From Methylobacterium ajmalii (GTDB lineage Bacteria; Pseudomonadota; Alphaproteobacteria; Rhizobiales; Beijerinckiaceae): a stretch of 64,000 bases of DNA. The translations under genes were made by a program, and so were the position numbers. Numbering within the stretch: the first letter of the stretch is position 1; each line of letters starts with the position of its first letter. The notes under the pieces are model-generated. The model searched no databases. It was not told the origin of the DNA and was given only the letters and a program-made list of their open reading frames with translations. Below are positions 24,286-31,646 of the stretch, one piece after another. The stretch spans positions 1 to 64,000 of the forward strand of contig NZ_JACWCT010000138.1 in the NCBI RefSeq assembly GCF_016613415.1, written 5' to 3'.

Positions 24286-25383
24286 ATGCGTGAACCGAAT
24301 GCGGTCGATTTCTGGCGCGGCATTGCGCTGATCACGATCTTCATCAACCACATCCCGGGCAACTTCTTCCAGAACTATACCTATTCCCAGTACGGGATCT
24401 CGGACGCGGCCGAGCTGTTCGTGTTCCTGGCCGGCTGGTCGATCGGCATCGCCACACGCGGGCGCGACGGCACGCCCGAGCCTGCGCTCCGCACGGTGCT
24501 GCGGCTCCTCTCGCGCATGGTCGAGGTCTACCGCGCCCAGCTCGTCATCACCGCCCTGGCGCTGGCGATGCTGGCAGGCGCCGCCCTCTACCTCGACAAC
24601 CCGCTGCTGGTCGAATGGCACAATGCCGGGCCGATCTTCAGCGATCCGATCCAGGCCACCGTCGGCTGGGTGACGCTGCTGCACCAGCTCGGCTTCTTCA
24701 ACATCCTGCCGCTCTACGTCGTGCTGCTCGGCCTCGCCCCCGCCTTCGTGCTGCTGGCGCGGGTGCATCTCGGGCTGTCGGTCGGGATCTCGGTGCTGCT
24801 CTACGCGGTCAGCCTGGTGTTCGAGTTCAACATCCCGAGCTGGCCGATGGAGGGGCACTGGTTCTTCAACCCGTTCTGCTGGCAGCTGCTGCTGGTCCTG
24901 GGCTTTGCCGCCCACGAGTGGCGGCGCGGCTCGGGCCGGTTCCTGGCCTGGCGCCGTCGCCTGATGCCGCTCGGGATCGTCATCGTGATCGTCGGCGCGG
25001 TCCTGTCCTGGTTCAACCTGCGGCCCGATCCACTGGCGGTGCCCGAGCCGCGCCTGCTCTTCATCTTCGACAAGTCCTACCTGTCGCCGGCCCGGCTGGT
25101 GCACTTCCTGGGCGTACTGCTGGCCTTCCAGACGGTGTTCGGACTGGTCCAGCCCCGGGCGCGATGGCTCACCGAGCAGCTTGCCGGCCTCGGGCGCAAC
25201 TCGCTCGCGGTCTTCTCCGTCGGCTCGGTGGCGAGCCTCGGTGCACAACTGATTCGGTTCTGGACGGGAGGAGGTTTCGCGACCGACGTCTTTGTCGTAG
25301 GATGCGGGCTGGCTTCACTCTCCTTCACGGCATGGTTCGTCGAATGGCGCTCTCGCTCTCCCCGTCCCTCCTCGGCGGCGTGA
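24286..25383 (+). CDS. opgC: OpgC-family membrane acyltransferase
   Basis: 365-aa polytopic membrane protein of the OpgC group (acyltransferase 3 relatives), known to succinylate osmoregulated periplasmic glucans. It starts NAVDFWRGIALITIFINHIPGNFFQNYTYSQYGISDAAELFVFLAGWSIG, the family's first helix with its conserved His. About ten helices follow, with KSYLSPARLVHFLGVLLAF typical of OpgC. Whether glucans are the substrate here is unknown, as no opgG/opgH lies in the window. The next gene starts inside its last 50 bases, implying coupled translation with the SGNH hydrolase. Confidence 0.83.
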   Translation: MREPNAVDFWRGIALITIFINHIPGNFFQNYTYSQYGISDAAELFVFLAGWSIGIATRGRDGTPEPALRTVLRLLSRMVEVYRAQLVITALALAMLAGAALYLDNPLLVEWHNAGPIFSDPIQATVGWVTLLHQLGFFNILPLYVVLLGLAPAFVLLARVHLGLSVGISVLLYAVSLVFEFNIPSWPMEGHWFFNPFCWQLLLVLGFAAHEWRRGSGRFLAWRRRLMPLGIVIVIVGAVLSWFNLRPDPLAVPEPRLLFIFDKSYLSPARLVHFLGVLLAFQTVFGLVQPRARWLTEQLAGLGRNSLAVFSVGSVASLGAQLIRFWTGGGFATDVFVVGCGLASLSFTAWFVEWRSRSPRPSSAA

Positions 25384-26243
25384 GCGTCGCGTTGCTCGCG
25401 AGCCTCGGCTTCGCCGTGCAGGCGCAATCGACGACACCGCCGGCAGCACAGGTCCAGCCAGCGCCCTCGCAACCCGCCCTGGCCGAGATTCCGGCGCTCC
25501 AGGCCACCGCGCCGAGCCTGGAGGCACCCGATCCGAGCCTGTCGCCCGAGTGCCGGGTGCCGGGCTCGAAGCTCTACACCCTGGCCAAGCTCAAGGCGGT
25601 CAAGAAGGCCCTGCGCGAGCACCGTGCCGTCCAGGTCCTGACGATCGGCTCCAGCTCCGGCGGCCTCGGCACCGCCGCGACCTACCCGGTGCGGCTCGAG
25701 GACGCCCTGACCCGCTCGCTCCCCGACATCGAGGTGACGGTCGAGAGCCGCGGCGTTTCCGGCGAGATCGCCTTCGGGGCGGCGGAGCGGCTGCGCAACC
25801 AGGTGGCGGAGATCGAGCCCGACCTCGTGGTCTGGCAGGTCGGCGGCAACGACGCGCTCGCCCGCGTCGACATCGAGGATTTCTCGCAATCGCTCGCCGA
25901 GACCGTGGCCTGGATCAAGTCGCATGGCATCGACGTGGTGCTGGTCGATCCGCAATACACCGCCAGCCTCGCCAAGGACGACTATTACCGCCAGTTCGTG
26001 CTGGCGATCCAGAAGGTCGCCGAGCGCGAGCAGGTACCCCTGGTGCAGCGCTACGAGGCGATGCGCTACCTCGCCACCCGGGCGATCAGCGCGCTGAAGG
26101 GCAATGCGTCCCAATCCGGCGCGGGCTTTCGCCTCGCCGATCTCGGCTATCGCTGCATGGCCGAGCACGTCACCCGGGCAATCACCGTGTCGCTGCTCCA
26201 GCCCGACATCGCCGGCCCGGCCCTGCCGCCGCCGGCGCACTGA
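25332..26243 (+). CDS. SGNH/GDSL-family hydrolase, exported
   Basis: 303-aa secreted esterase-like protein. A signal peptide (MVRRMAL then a hydrophobic core ending VQAQ) precedes a Pro/Gln-rich spacer to about residue 70. The SGNH blocks follow: the nucleophile in LTIGSSSGG (block I), GVSGEIAFGAAERL (block II) and WQVGGNDA (block III). Such enzymes often deacylate glycans. The first ATG at 25332 is used since it supplies the positive n-region; the ATG at 25344 is possible. It overlaps opgC by 52 nt, so an acyl-transfer/deacylation pair acting on one periplasmic polymer is conceivable (inference). Confidence 0.82.
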   Translation: MVRRMALSLSPSLLGGVSVALLASLGFAVQAQSTTPPAAQVQPAPSQPALAEIPALQATAPSLEAPDPSLSPECRVPGSKLYTLAKLKAVKKALREHRAVQVLTIGSSSGGLGTAATYPVRLEDALTRSLPDIEVTVESRGVSGEIAFGAAERLRNQVAEIEPDLVVWQVGGNDALARVDIEDFSQSLAETVAWIKSHGIDVVLVDPQYTASLAKDDYYRQFVLAIQKVAEREQVPLVQRYEAMRYLATRAISALKGNASQSGAGFRLADLGYRCMAEHVTRAITVSLLQPDIAGPALPPPAH

Positions 26244-26267
26244 CGCATCGTCACTGCGACCCGGTCG

Positions 26268-26522
26268 TTACGGCTTGGGCGGCAGCTCGCGCAGGATGTT
26301 GTTGACCACGTCCTCGACCGCCTCGCGGCCGGTGTCGTGCGCCTTCAGGCGGCTCTCGAGCCGGCGCAGCTGCGGCGTGAATTCCGCCGGCAGGACCGGG
26401 TCCCCGAGGTAGTCGGGCTTGTCGGCCTCGGCGTTGTAGGCCGAGCGAAGCTCCTTCCCGAGGTGCTCGCGCACCGGCTCCGGCAGGGCGGCGTCGTGGT
26501 TCTCGTGCAGGTCGGAGGGCAT
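26268..26522 (-). CDS. NepR-like small protein (putative anti-sigma factor)
   Basis: 84-aa acidic protein. Residues 17-61 (VREHLGKELRSAYNAEAD onward to RRLESRLKA) resemble the NepR helix pattern 'hLGxxLRxxY ... F..L...L' and match, nearly residue for residue at the key sites, the N-terminal 26-63 of the EcfG sigma factor 0.8 kb upstream. NepR proteins bind EcfG sigma factors until phosphorylated PhyR titrates them. An in-family role is inferred; a broken or divergent NepR is also possible, as a 7-residue insert precedes the Phe. An EcfG-like box lies 66 nt upstream of its start. Confidence 0.6.
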   Translation of the reverse strand: MPSDLHENHDAALPEPVREHLGKELRSAYNAEADKPDYLGDPVLPAEFTPQLRRLESRLKAHDTGREAVEDVVNNILRELPPKP

Positions 26523-26587
26523 GGGCGTCCGCGTCGGTCAAGGTTTCGAGGCAGCGGATGAAGTCGATCCGCGCCTTCCTTGTGAAG

Positions 26588-26613
26588 AACGACGTTCGAT
26601 GTGATTTCGTTGC
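26588..26613 (-). promoter_or_regulatory. EcfG-like promoter candidate for the NepR-like gene
   Basis: On the minus strand GCAAC (26609-26613), 17-bp spacer, CGTT (26588-26591): 8 of 9 matches to GGAAC-N16/17-CGTT. The -10 end is 66 nt from the start codon at 26522. Confidence 0.35.
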
Positions 26614-26660
26614 AGTCCTTACCGCAACATAGCGACGGAAGTCGTGCCGCCGAAATGCGA

Positions 26661-26688
26661 GAAGCCCCGGCCGAGAGACCGGGGCTTC
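26661..26688 (-). terminator. second hairpin downstream of the glycine-zipper gene
   Basis: GAAGCCCCGG (26661-26670) pairs with CCGGGGCTTC (26679-26688) around 8 nt. It follows another hairpin at 26700-26727, so the two may form a tandem terminator. Confidence 0.5.
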
Positions 26689-26699
26689 CAGAAGGCCCG

Positions 26700-26727
26700 T
26701 ACCGCGCCGCCGTCGGGCGGCGCGGTA
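26700..26727 (-). terminator. 12-bp hairpin after the glycine-zipper gene
   Basis: TACCGCGCCGCC (26700-26711) and GGCGGCGCGGTA (26716-26727) are exact complements around a 4-nt loop, 8 bp past the stop codon of the minus-strand gene. Confidence 0.6.
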
Positions 26728-26735
26728 GACCCTGA

Positions 26736-27143
26736 TTAGTCGATGACCTGCACGATGCGGCGGGTGCCCGGATCGACCAGCACGACGCGATCGTTGACCA
26801 CGGTGTAGCGGCGGCCGCGGATGCCGTACTCGGACGGGACCTCGTAGTAGCTCACGCCCGAGGAGGGCAGCACGCCGCCGACGGCCACGTCGCCGTCCCA
26901 GTCGTAGGAGCGATGCTGGCGCACGGCGTAGGAGCGGAAGCGGGGGCGCTCGTCGACGCCGAGCAGGCCGCCGACCGCACCGGTCGCGGCGCCGACGGCA
27001 CCACCGACGATCGCGCCGACCGGACCGGCCGCAGCGGCACCGTCCTCCGCGCCGCGCTGGGCGCCGGGCAGTAGGCCCTGGGCCTGGGCGGCCATCGGCA
27101 GGGTGAGGGCGAGGGCGGCGGCAGCCAGAAGGGTCTTCTTCAT
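26736..27143 (-). CDS. Exported glycine-zipper / DUF1236-like protein
   Basis: 135-aa protein with a clean signal peptide (MKKTLLAAAALALTLPMAAQAQ, cleavage after about 22). A Gly/Ala zipper (GPVGAIVGGAVGAATGAVGGLLG, about 41-63) could insert in a membrane. The C-terminal part (YYEVPSEYGIRGRRYTVVNDRVVLVDPGTRRIVQVID) matches DUF1236-type repeats frequent in Rhizobiales stress proteins. It lies between the EcfG sigma gene and the NepR-like gene on the same strand and has an EcfG-like box 62 nt upstream, so general-stress control is likely (inference). Confidence 0.82.
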   Translation of the reverse strand: MKKTLLAAAALALTLPMAAQAQGLLPGAQRGAEDGAAAAGPVGAIVGGAVGAATGAVGGLLGVDERPRFRSYAVRQHRSYDWDGDVAVGGVLPSSGVSYYEVPSEYGIRGRRYTVVNDRVVLVDPGTRRIVQVID

Positions 27144-27204
27144 CGGATCGGTCTCCGTTTCGTCCAGTCCACCCCGGTCGAGCGGGGCGGCTCTCGGGGG
27201 ATGT

Positions 27205-27230
27205 AACGTCGCTGTTGGCGAAACGGTTCA
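27205..27230 (-). promoter_or_regulatory. EcfG-like promoter candidate for the glycine-zipper gene
   Basis: On the minus strand TGAAC (27226-27230), 17-bp spacer, CGTT (27205-27208): 8 of 9 matches to the EcfG consensus GGAAC-N16/17-CGTT. Distance from the -10 end to the ATG at 27143 is 62 nt. Confidence 0.4.
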
Positions 27231-27315
27231 ATCGATGCGGCGGGTTTTGTCGCACCGGGCCCGATGACAGACACCCGGACCCGGTGGGAGTACTCTACCC
27301 GGGAAGGGGTCCGGG

Positions 27316-28053
27316 TCAGGCGTCCTTCGGCATCGCCGACTGGATCAGGCGATCGGTGCCGAGATCTTCCTCGTCGTAGCCCAGGAGTTCCGCCAGGCGG
27401 CCGCGGGCGCGGCTGACGCGGCTCTTCACCGTGCCGACCTTGCACCCCATGATCGCCGCCGCCTCCTCGTAGGAGACGCCCTCGGCGCCGACGAGGACCA
27501 GGGCCTCGCGCTGGTCCGGCGGCAGCTTGGCGAGCGCGCTCTGCAGATCCTCGACGTCGAGCCGGTCGCCCTGGTGCGGCGCGGTGGCGAGCCGGGCGGC
27601 GTAGGAGCCGTCCTGGTCCTCGACCTCGCGCACGCGCTTGCGGTGGTCGGAGTAGAAGATGTTGCGCAGGATGGTGAACAGCCAGGCGTTCAGGTTGGTG
27701 CCGGGCTGGAACCGGGCCCGGTGCTGCCAGCCCTTCAGCAGCGTGTCCTGCACCAGGTCGTCGGCCCGGGCCGGGTTGCTGGTGAGCGACAGCGCGAAGG
27801 CGCGCAACGACGGCACGGCCTGCAGCAGCCCGTCGCGGAATTCCGGCAGGACGATCTCGCCCTGCGCCTTCAACACCGCCTCCAGGCGCGCGATCAGGTC
27901 GGCGAAGCGGTTGTCCGGGTCGGCGTCGCCCAGGGCCTCGTAGGTCGCCCGGAGCTGGCTGCCGAGATGCGACCGGATGGTGGCCGAGAGGCCGGGACGG
28001 TCCTCCCCCGAGGGGATCGGGGCCGACGGATTCGGGGCTATGTCTCGCGTCAT
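27316..28053 (-). CDS. EcfG-type sigma factor with NepR-like N-terminal extension
   Basis: 245-aa ECF sigma factor of the EcfG (general stress) group. Sigma-2 covers about 70-140 (LRAFALSLTSNPARADDLVQDTLLKGW, PGTNLNAWLFTILRN, DHRKRVREVEDQDGS) and sigma-4 about 168-225 (ALAKLPPDQREALVLVGAEGVSYEEAAAIMGCKVGTVKSRVSRARGRL). Unlike a typical EcfG of about 180 aa, it has about 65 extra N-terminal residues, of which 26-63 (IRSHLGSQLRATYEAL...RFADLIARLEAVLKA) resemble NepR, the EcfG anti-sigma factor. This could fold back on the sigma domain. Neither phyR nor a HWE kinase is adjacent. Probably one of several EcfG paralogues in the genome. Confidence 0.87.
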   Translation of the reverse strand: MTRDIAPNPSAPIPSGEDRPGLSATIRSHLGSQLRATYEALGDADPDNRFADLIARLEAVLKAQGEIVLPEFRDGLLQAVPSLRAFALSLTSNPARADDLVQDTLLKGWQHRARFQPGTNLNAWLFTILRNIFYSDHRKRVREVEDQDGSYAARLATAPHQGDRLDVEDLQSALAKLPPDQREALVLVGAEGVSYEEAAAIMGCKVGTVKSRVSRARGRLAELLGYDEEDLGTDRLIQSAMPKDA

Positions 28054-28145
28054 GGCTCTCGCGTCTGCCTGCCTAGAGGAAGATGGGCCCGGGGGCCGCG
28101 ACCGGAAAGGGGCAACCTTAGCGAGAAACGGGCCGAGACCGATAG

Positions 28146-28164
28146 ACCGCCCGGCCGGGGCGGT
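28146..28164 (-). terminator. short hairpin after the glutamine amidotransferase gene
   Basis: ACCGCCC (28146-28152) pairs with GGGCGGT (28158-28164) around 5 nt, directly after the stop codon at 28165-28167 (minus strand). Confidence 0.4.
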
Positions 28165-28956
28165 TCAGCCGCCGATGCCGGCCCCCGCCTCGTCGCCGTC
28201 CGGCACGCCGAGGCGGAAGGCCAGGACCTCGCCGGGGGCGAGATCGGTCCAGCTTTCGTCCCGGGTCAGCGGTCGGGTCGCCACCACGGTCACGATGTCG
28301 TCGGGCGTGGTCTCCTGCGCGAAGTCCACCCGCCAATCCTCGTCGATCAGCGTCGCGGTGCCGAACGGCGCCCGGCGGGTCAGCGTGCACAGGCGCTTGC
28401 CGCAATGGGCGTAGAGGGTGCGGCTGTCGGAGAGCAGCATGTTGAACACGCCGAGCCCGTGCAGCTCGGCGCAGAGCTCCCGCACCGCCCCGTCGAGGCG
28501 GGTGGGCTTCGGCAGGCTGCCCCAGCGCTCCTCGAGCCTGCCCAGCATCCAGCAGAAGGCGTGCTCGCTGTCGGTGGTGCCGACGGGCTTGAATCGGCCG
28601 AGCGTCAGCCGCTTCACGCCCTTGAGCTGGCCGTTATGCGCGAAGGTGAAGGTGCGGCCCCACAATTCGCGGCTGAAGGGATGCGTGTTCTCCAGCGTCA
28701 CCCGGCCGCGATTGGCCCGGCGCACGTGCGCGATCACGATCCGGCTCTTGATCGGGTATTGCCGCAACAGCCGGGCGATCTCCGAGCGCGCGCTCGGCTC
28801 CGGATCGTGGAAGCTGCGGCTGCCGCGGCCTTCGTAGAACGAGATGCCCCAGCCGTCCTGATGCGGGCCCGTCTCGCCGCCGCGGCGCGCCAGGCCCGCG
28901 AAGCTGAAACGGATGTCGGTCGGGACGTTGGCGCTCATGCCGAGCAATTCGCACAT
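28165..28956 (-). CDS. Class II glutamine amidotransferase (YafJ-like)
   Basis: 263-aa Ntn-hydrolase of the GATase-2 family. The N-terminal Met is followed by the catalytic Cys2 (MCELLGMSAN), exposed after Met removal. Other family parts are RGGETGPHQDGWGISFYEGRG, VIAHVRRANRG, ENTHPFSRELWGRTFTFAHNGQL and GTTDSEHAFCWML. It would release ammonia from glutamine, but the stand-alone YafJ group has no proven acceptor. The ATG at 28956 is fixed by the need for Cys at position 2. It lies upstream of the sigma gene on the same strand with a short hairpin between. Confidence 0.9.
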   Translation of the reverse strand: MCELLGMSANVPTDIRFSFAGLARRGGETGPHQDGWGISFYEGRGSRSFHDPEPSARSEIARLLRQYPIKSRIVIAHVRRANRGRVTLENTHPFSRELWGRTFTFAHNGQLKGVKRLTLGRFKPVGTTDSEHAFCWMLGRLEERWGSLPKPTRLDGAVRELCAELHGLGVFNMLLSDSRTLYAHCGKRLCTLTRRAPFGTATLIDEDWRVDFAQETTPDDIVTVVATRPLTRDESWTDLAPGEVLAFRLGVPDGDEAGAGIGG

Positions 28957-29000
28957 GGGACCGATATAGCGCCGCGGTGGTGAGCGGGGAGTGAACGGGC

Positions 29001-29300
29001 TTATCCCCGCGACAGGTAATCCACCAGCGTCATTGCGAACAGGATCCCGACCCAGAAGAAGCCGATGCCGGCAAACAGCTTCACCAGCGGCGGCTCGTGG
29101 CGGACCTCCATGGAGACCAAGAGGATCGTCGCCACCATGGCGCCGGCGACCACAAGCTCGACGATCCAGACATGCGGGAAGGGAAGGGTGGCTCCGAGAC
29201 CCACGTTGACCGCGAGCATGACCAGGAGCGCGCACGCCGTCAGGACCGGCTCGCGCATGTGCCGCCAGAGGATGCGGCGCTCGTCGGGGGTGCCGAACAC
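29001..29300 (-). CDS. Cytochrome c oxidase subunit IV family protein
   Basis: 99-aa three-helix membrane protein, last gene of the respiratory operon. Helices lie at about 20-38, 45-63 and 75-95; EVRHEPPLVKLFAGIGFFWVGILFAMTLVDYLSRG is typical of the CtaF/COX4-prokaryotic group that accompanies caa3 and ACIII-linked oxidases. It probably stabilises the oxidase core. It follows subunit III by 10 bp. Confidence 0.83.
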   Translation of the reverse strand: MFGTPDERRILWRHMREPVLTACALLVMLAVNVGLGATLPFPHVWIVELVVAGAMVATILLVSMEVRHEPPLVKLFAGIGFFWVGILFAMTLVDYLSRG

Positions 29301-29310
29301 GGGACGTCTC

Positions 29311-29973
29311 CTACCGATTGAGCACGTAGAGGACCGGGAAGGCGAGAATCCAGATCAGGTCGATGAAGTGCCAGTAGAGCCCGAAGATCTCGATCCGATT
29401 CTGGTGCCGGCTCAGGAAGCCCGGCCGGCTCGCCTGCCAGGTCATCGCCAGCAGGATGCTGATGCCGGTGATCAGGTGGAGGCCGTGGAGGCCGGTGGCG
29501 ACGTAGTAGAGGTTCACGAACAGCCGCGAGGGCGGGGAGTCCTTCAGCTCGTAGGGCCGGTCGGACAGGAACGGCATCATGTGCTCGTGGTAGTCGGCGT
29601 AGTACTCGTAGCCCTTGAGCACCAGGAACAGGCCGCCGAGCGCCGCGGTGGCGAGCATGAACCGCACCATGCCGCGCTGCCATCCGAGCCGCGAGAGCTG
29701 GATCGCCCCCGACATGGTCAGGCTGGAGCCGATCAGCACGACCGTATTGGTGGCGCCGATCCAGAACTTGAGGTGGCGTGCCGCCTCCTGCACCGCCTCC
29801 GGGTGCAGCAGGCGCAGGATCAATGCCGTGAGGAACAGGCCGGCGAAGAGCAAGAGTTCGGTCAGCAGCCAGGCCCACATCCCCAGTACGGCGGCGCGCT
29901 TCTGCTGCTCCACCGTGGCGAAGTGGGAGACGAGCTTGACGCCGACCGGCGTCTCGGCGGCACCCGCGCTCAC
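29311..29973 (-). CDS. ctaE: Cytochrome c oxidase subunit III
   Basis: 220-aa polytopic subunit III of a haem-copper oxidase, with seven predicted helices rather than the five-helix short form being certain from sequence. Family blocks are KRAAVLGMWAWLLTELLLFAGLFLTALILR, FWIGATNTVVLIGSSLTM, FVNLYYVATGLHGLHLITGI and IEIFGLYWHFIDLIWILAFPVLYVL. Start is a GTG at 29973, overlapping the subunit I stop by 4 nt (GTGA). Supports stability and proton uptake of the core. Confidence 0.95.
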   Translation of the reverse strand: MSAGAAETPVGVKLVSHFATVEQQKRAAVLGMWAWLLTELLLFAGLFLTALILRLLHPEAVQEAARHLKFWIGATNTVVLIGSSLTMSGAIQLSRLGWQRGMVRFMLATAALGGLFLVLKGYEYYADYHEHMMPFLSDRPYELKDSPPSRLFVNLYYVATGLHGLHLITGISILLAMTWQASRPGFLSRHQNRIEIFGLYWHFIDLIWILAFPVLYVLNR

Positions 29974-31646
29974 GAGTGCTGCCTCCCGGTCTCGCGCGCC
30001 TGGATCGGGTAGTCGTAGGGCACCTTCGGCGCCACCGGCTCGGTGAGGAAGTTGTGGGCCGGCGGCGGCGAGGGCACCGTCCATTCGAGGCCTCTGGCGT
30101 CCCAGGGGTTGGCCTGGGCCCGCTTCCCGAACCAGATCGAGTAGACGAGATAGACCATCGGAAAGATGTAGCCGACCGCCAGGATGGTCGAGCCCGCCGA
30201 GGACAGGATGTTGAGAAACTGGAATTCCGGCGGATAGACGTGGTAGCGCCGCGGCATCCCGAGATAGCCGAGGATGAATTGCGGGAAGAAGGTGACGTTG
30301 AAGCCGATGAAGATCAGGAAGGCGGAGATCCGGCCCCAGGCCTCGATGTACATCCGCCCGGTGATCTTCGGCCACCAGAAATGCAAGCCGCCGAGGAAGG
30401 CCAGCACCGTGCCGCCAACCATGATGTAGTGGAAATGCGCCACGACGAAGTAGGTGGCGTGGACGTGCTGGTTGATGGCGAGCGTGGCGAGGTAGAGGCC
30501 GGTCAGGCCGCCGAGCACGAACAGGCCGATGTAGCCCATGGCGTAGAGCATCGGCGTGTCGAGCTTGAGCGAGCCCTTATGGATCGTCGCGGTCCAGTTG
30601 TAGACCTTGACGGCGGAGGGCACCGCCACCGCGAAGCTGAGCACCGAGAACGCCACGCTGGCAAAGTCGCTCTGCCCGTTGACGAACATGTGGTGGCCCC
30701 AGACGAAGAAGGTCACCGAGGCGAGCCCGATCGCCGCGTAGGCGACGAACTTGTAGCCGAAGAGCTTCTTCTGCGCGAAGGCCGGGACGATCTCCGAGAT
30801 CACCCCCATGCCCGGCAGCACCATGATGTAGACCGCCGGGTGCGAGTAGAACCAGAACAGGTGCTGGAACAGCACCGGGTCGCCGCCATAGGCCGGATCG
30901 AAAACCCCGATATGGAAGGCGCGCTCGGCGATGAGCAGGATCAGCGCCACGGTGATGACCGGGGTGGCGAGCAGGAAGATCAGGCTGGTGGCGTAGTGGG
31001 TCCAGACGAAGATCGGCAGCCGGAACCAGGTCATACCCGGCGCCCGCATGGTGTGGATCGTCACCACGAAGTTGAGGCCGGTCAGGATCGACGAGAACCC
31101 GACGATCGTGACGCCGATCAGGGCCGGCACCACCCAGGTGTTCGAGAAGGCGGTGGAGAGCGGGGTGTAGAACGTCCAGCCAGTGTCGACGCCCCCCAAC
31201 ACCACGCTGACCAGCGTGAAGAACGCCCCCGTCATGAACACGTACCAGGAGGCGAGGTTCAGCTTCGGGAAGGCGAGGTCCCGTGCCCCGATCATCAGCG
31301 GGATCAGGAAGTTGCCGAAGGTCGCGGGAATGCTCGGGATCAGGAAGAACCACACCATCACGACCCCGTGGATCGTGAACAGCTTGTTGTAGGTGTCGTT
31401 GGTAAAGACCTGGCCGTTCGGCACCACCAAGGCCAGGCGCACGAGCCCTGCCGTCACCGCGCCGATGACGAAGAAGGCGGTGATGCTGGCGAGATACAGG
31501 AGCGCGATGCGCTTGTGATCGGTGGTGAAGAACCACGAGCGCAGGGTGTGCTCGGCGTGCAGGTAGTCGGCCCCGTGGCCAAGACGGGAATCCGGAGTGT
31601 GGGGCTCGCGCAGCGCCGCCCCGTCGGTGACCGTGCCGCTCGTCAT
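29970..31646 (-). CDS. ctaD: Cytochrome c oxidase subunit I, A2-type
   Basis: 558-aa catalytic subunit of a haem-copper oxidase reducing oxygen to water with proton pumping. It has twelve helices, the haem/CuB ligand motifs (GNFLIPLMIGARDLAFPKLN, HHMFVNGQ, TYFVVAHFHYIMVGG) and a helix VI reading FWFYSHPAVYIMVLPGMG. That YSHPxV motif replaces the HPEV glutamate of mitochondrial-like enzymes and marks the A2 (caa3) subgroup, where a Tyr-Ser pair is thought to take over proton transfer. The ATG at 31646 overlaps the subunit II stop. Accepts electrons from the cytochrome c domain on subunit II. Confidence 0.97.
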   Translation of the reverse strand: MTSGTVTDGAALREPHTPDSRLGHGADYLHAEHTLRSWFFTTDHKRIALLYLASITAFFVIGAVTAGLVRLALVVPNGQVFTNDTYNKLFTIHGVVMVWFFLIPSIPATFGNFLIPLMIGARDLAFPKLNLASWYVFMTGAFFTLVSVVLGGVDTGWTFYTPLSTAFSNTWVVPALIGVTIVGFSSILTGLNFVVTIHTMRAPGMTWFRLPIFVWTHYATSLIFLLATPVITVALILLIAERAFHIGVFDPAYGGDPVLFQHLFWFYSHPAVYIMVLPGMGVISEIVPAFAQKKLFGYKFVAYAAIGLASVTFFVWGHHMFVNGQSDFASVAFSVLSFAVAVPSAVKVYNWTATIHKGSLKLDTPMLYAMGYIGLFVLGGLTGLYLATLAINQHVHATYFVVAHFHYIMVGGTVLAFLGGLHFWWPKITGRMYIEAWGRISAFLIFIGFNVTFFPQFILGYLGMPRRYHVYPPEFQFLNILSSAGSTILAVGYIFPMVYLVYSIWFGKRAQANPWDARGLEWTVPSPPPAHNFLTEPVAPKVPYDYPIQARETGRQHS

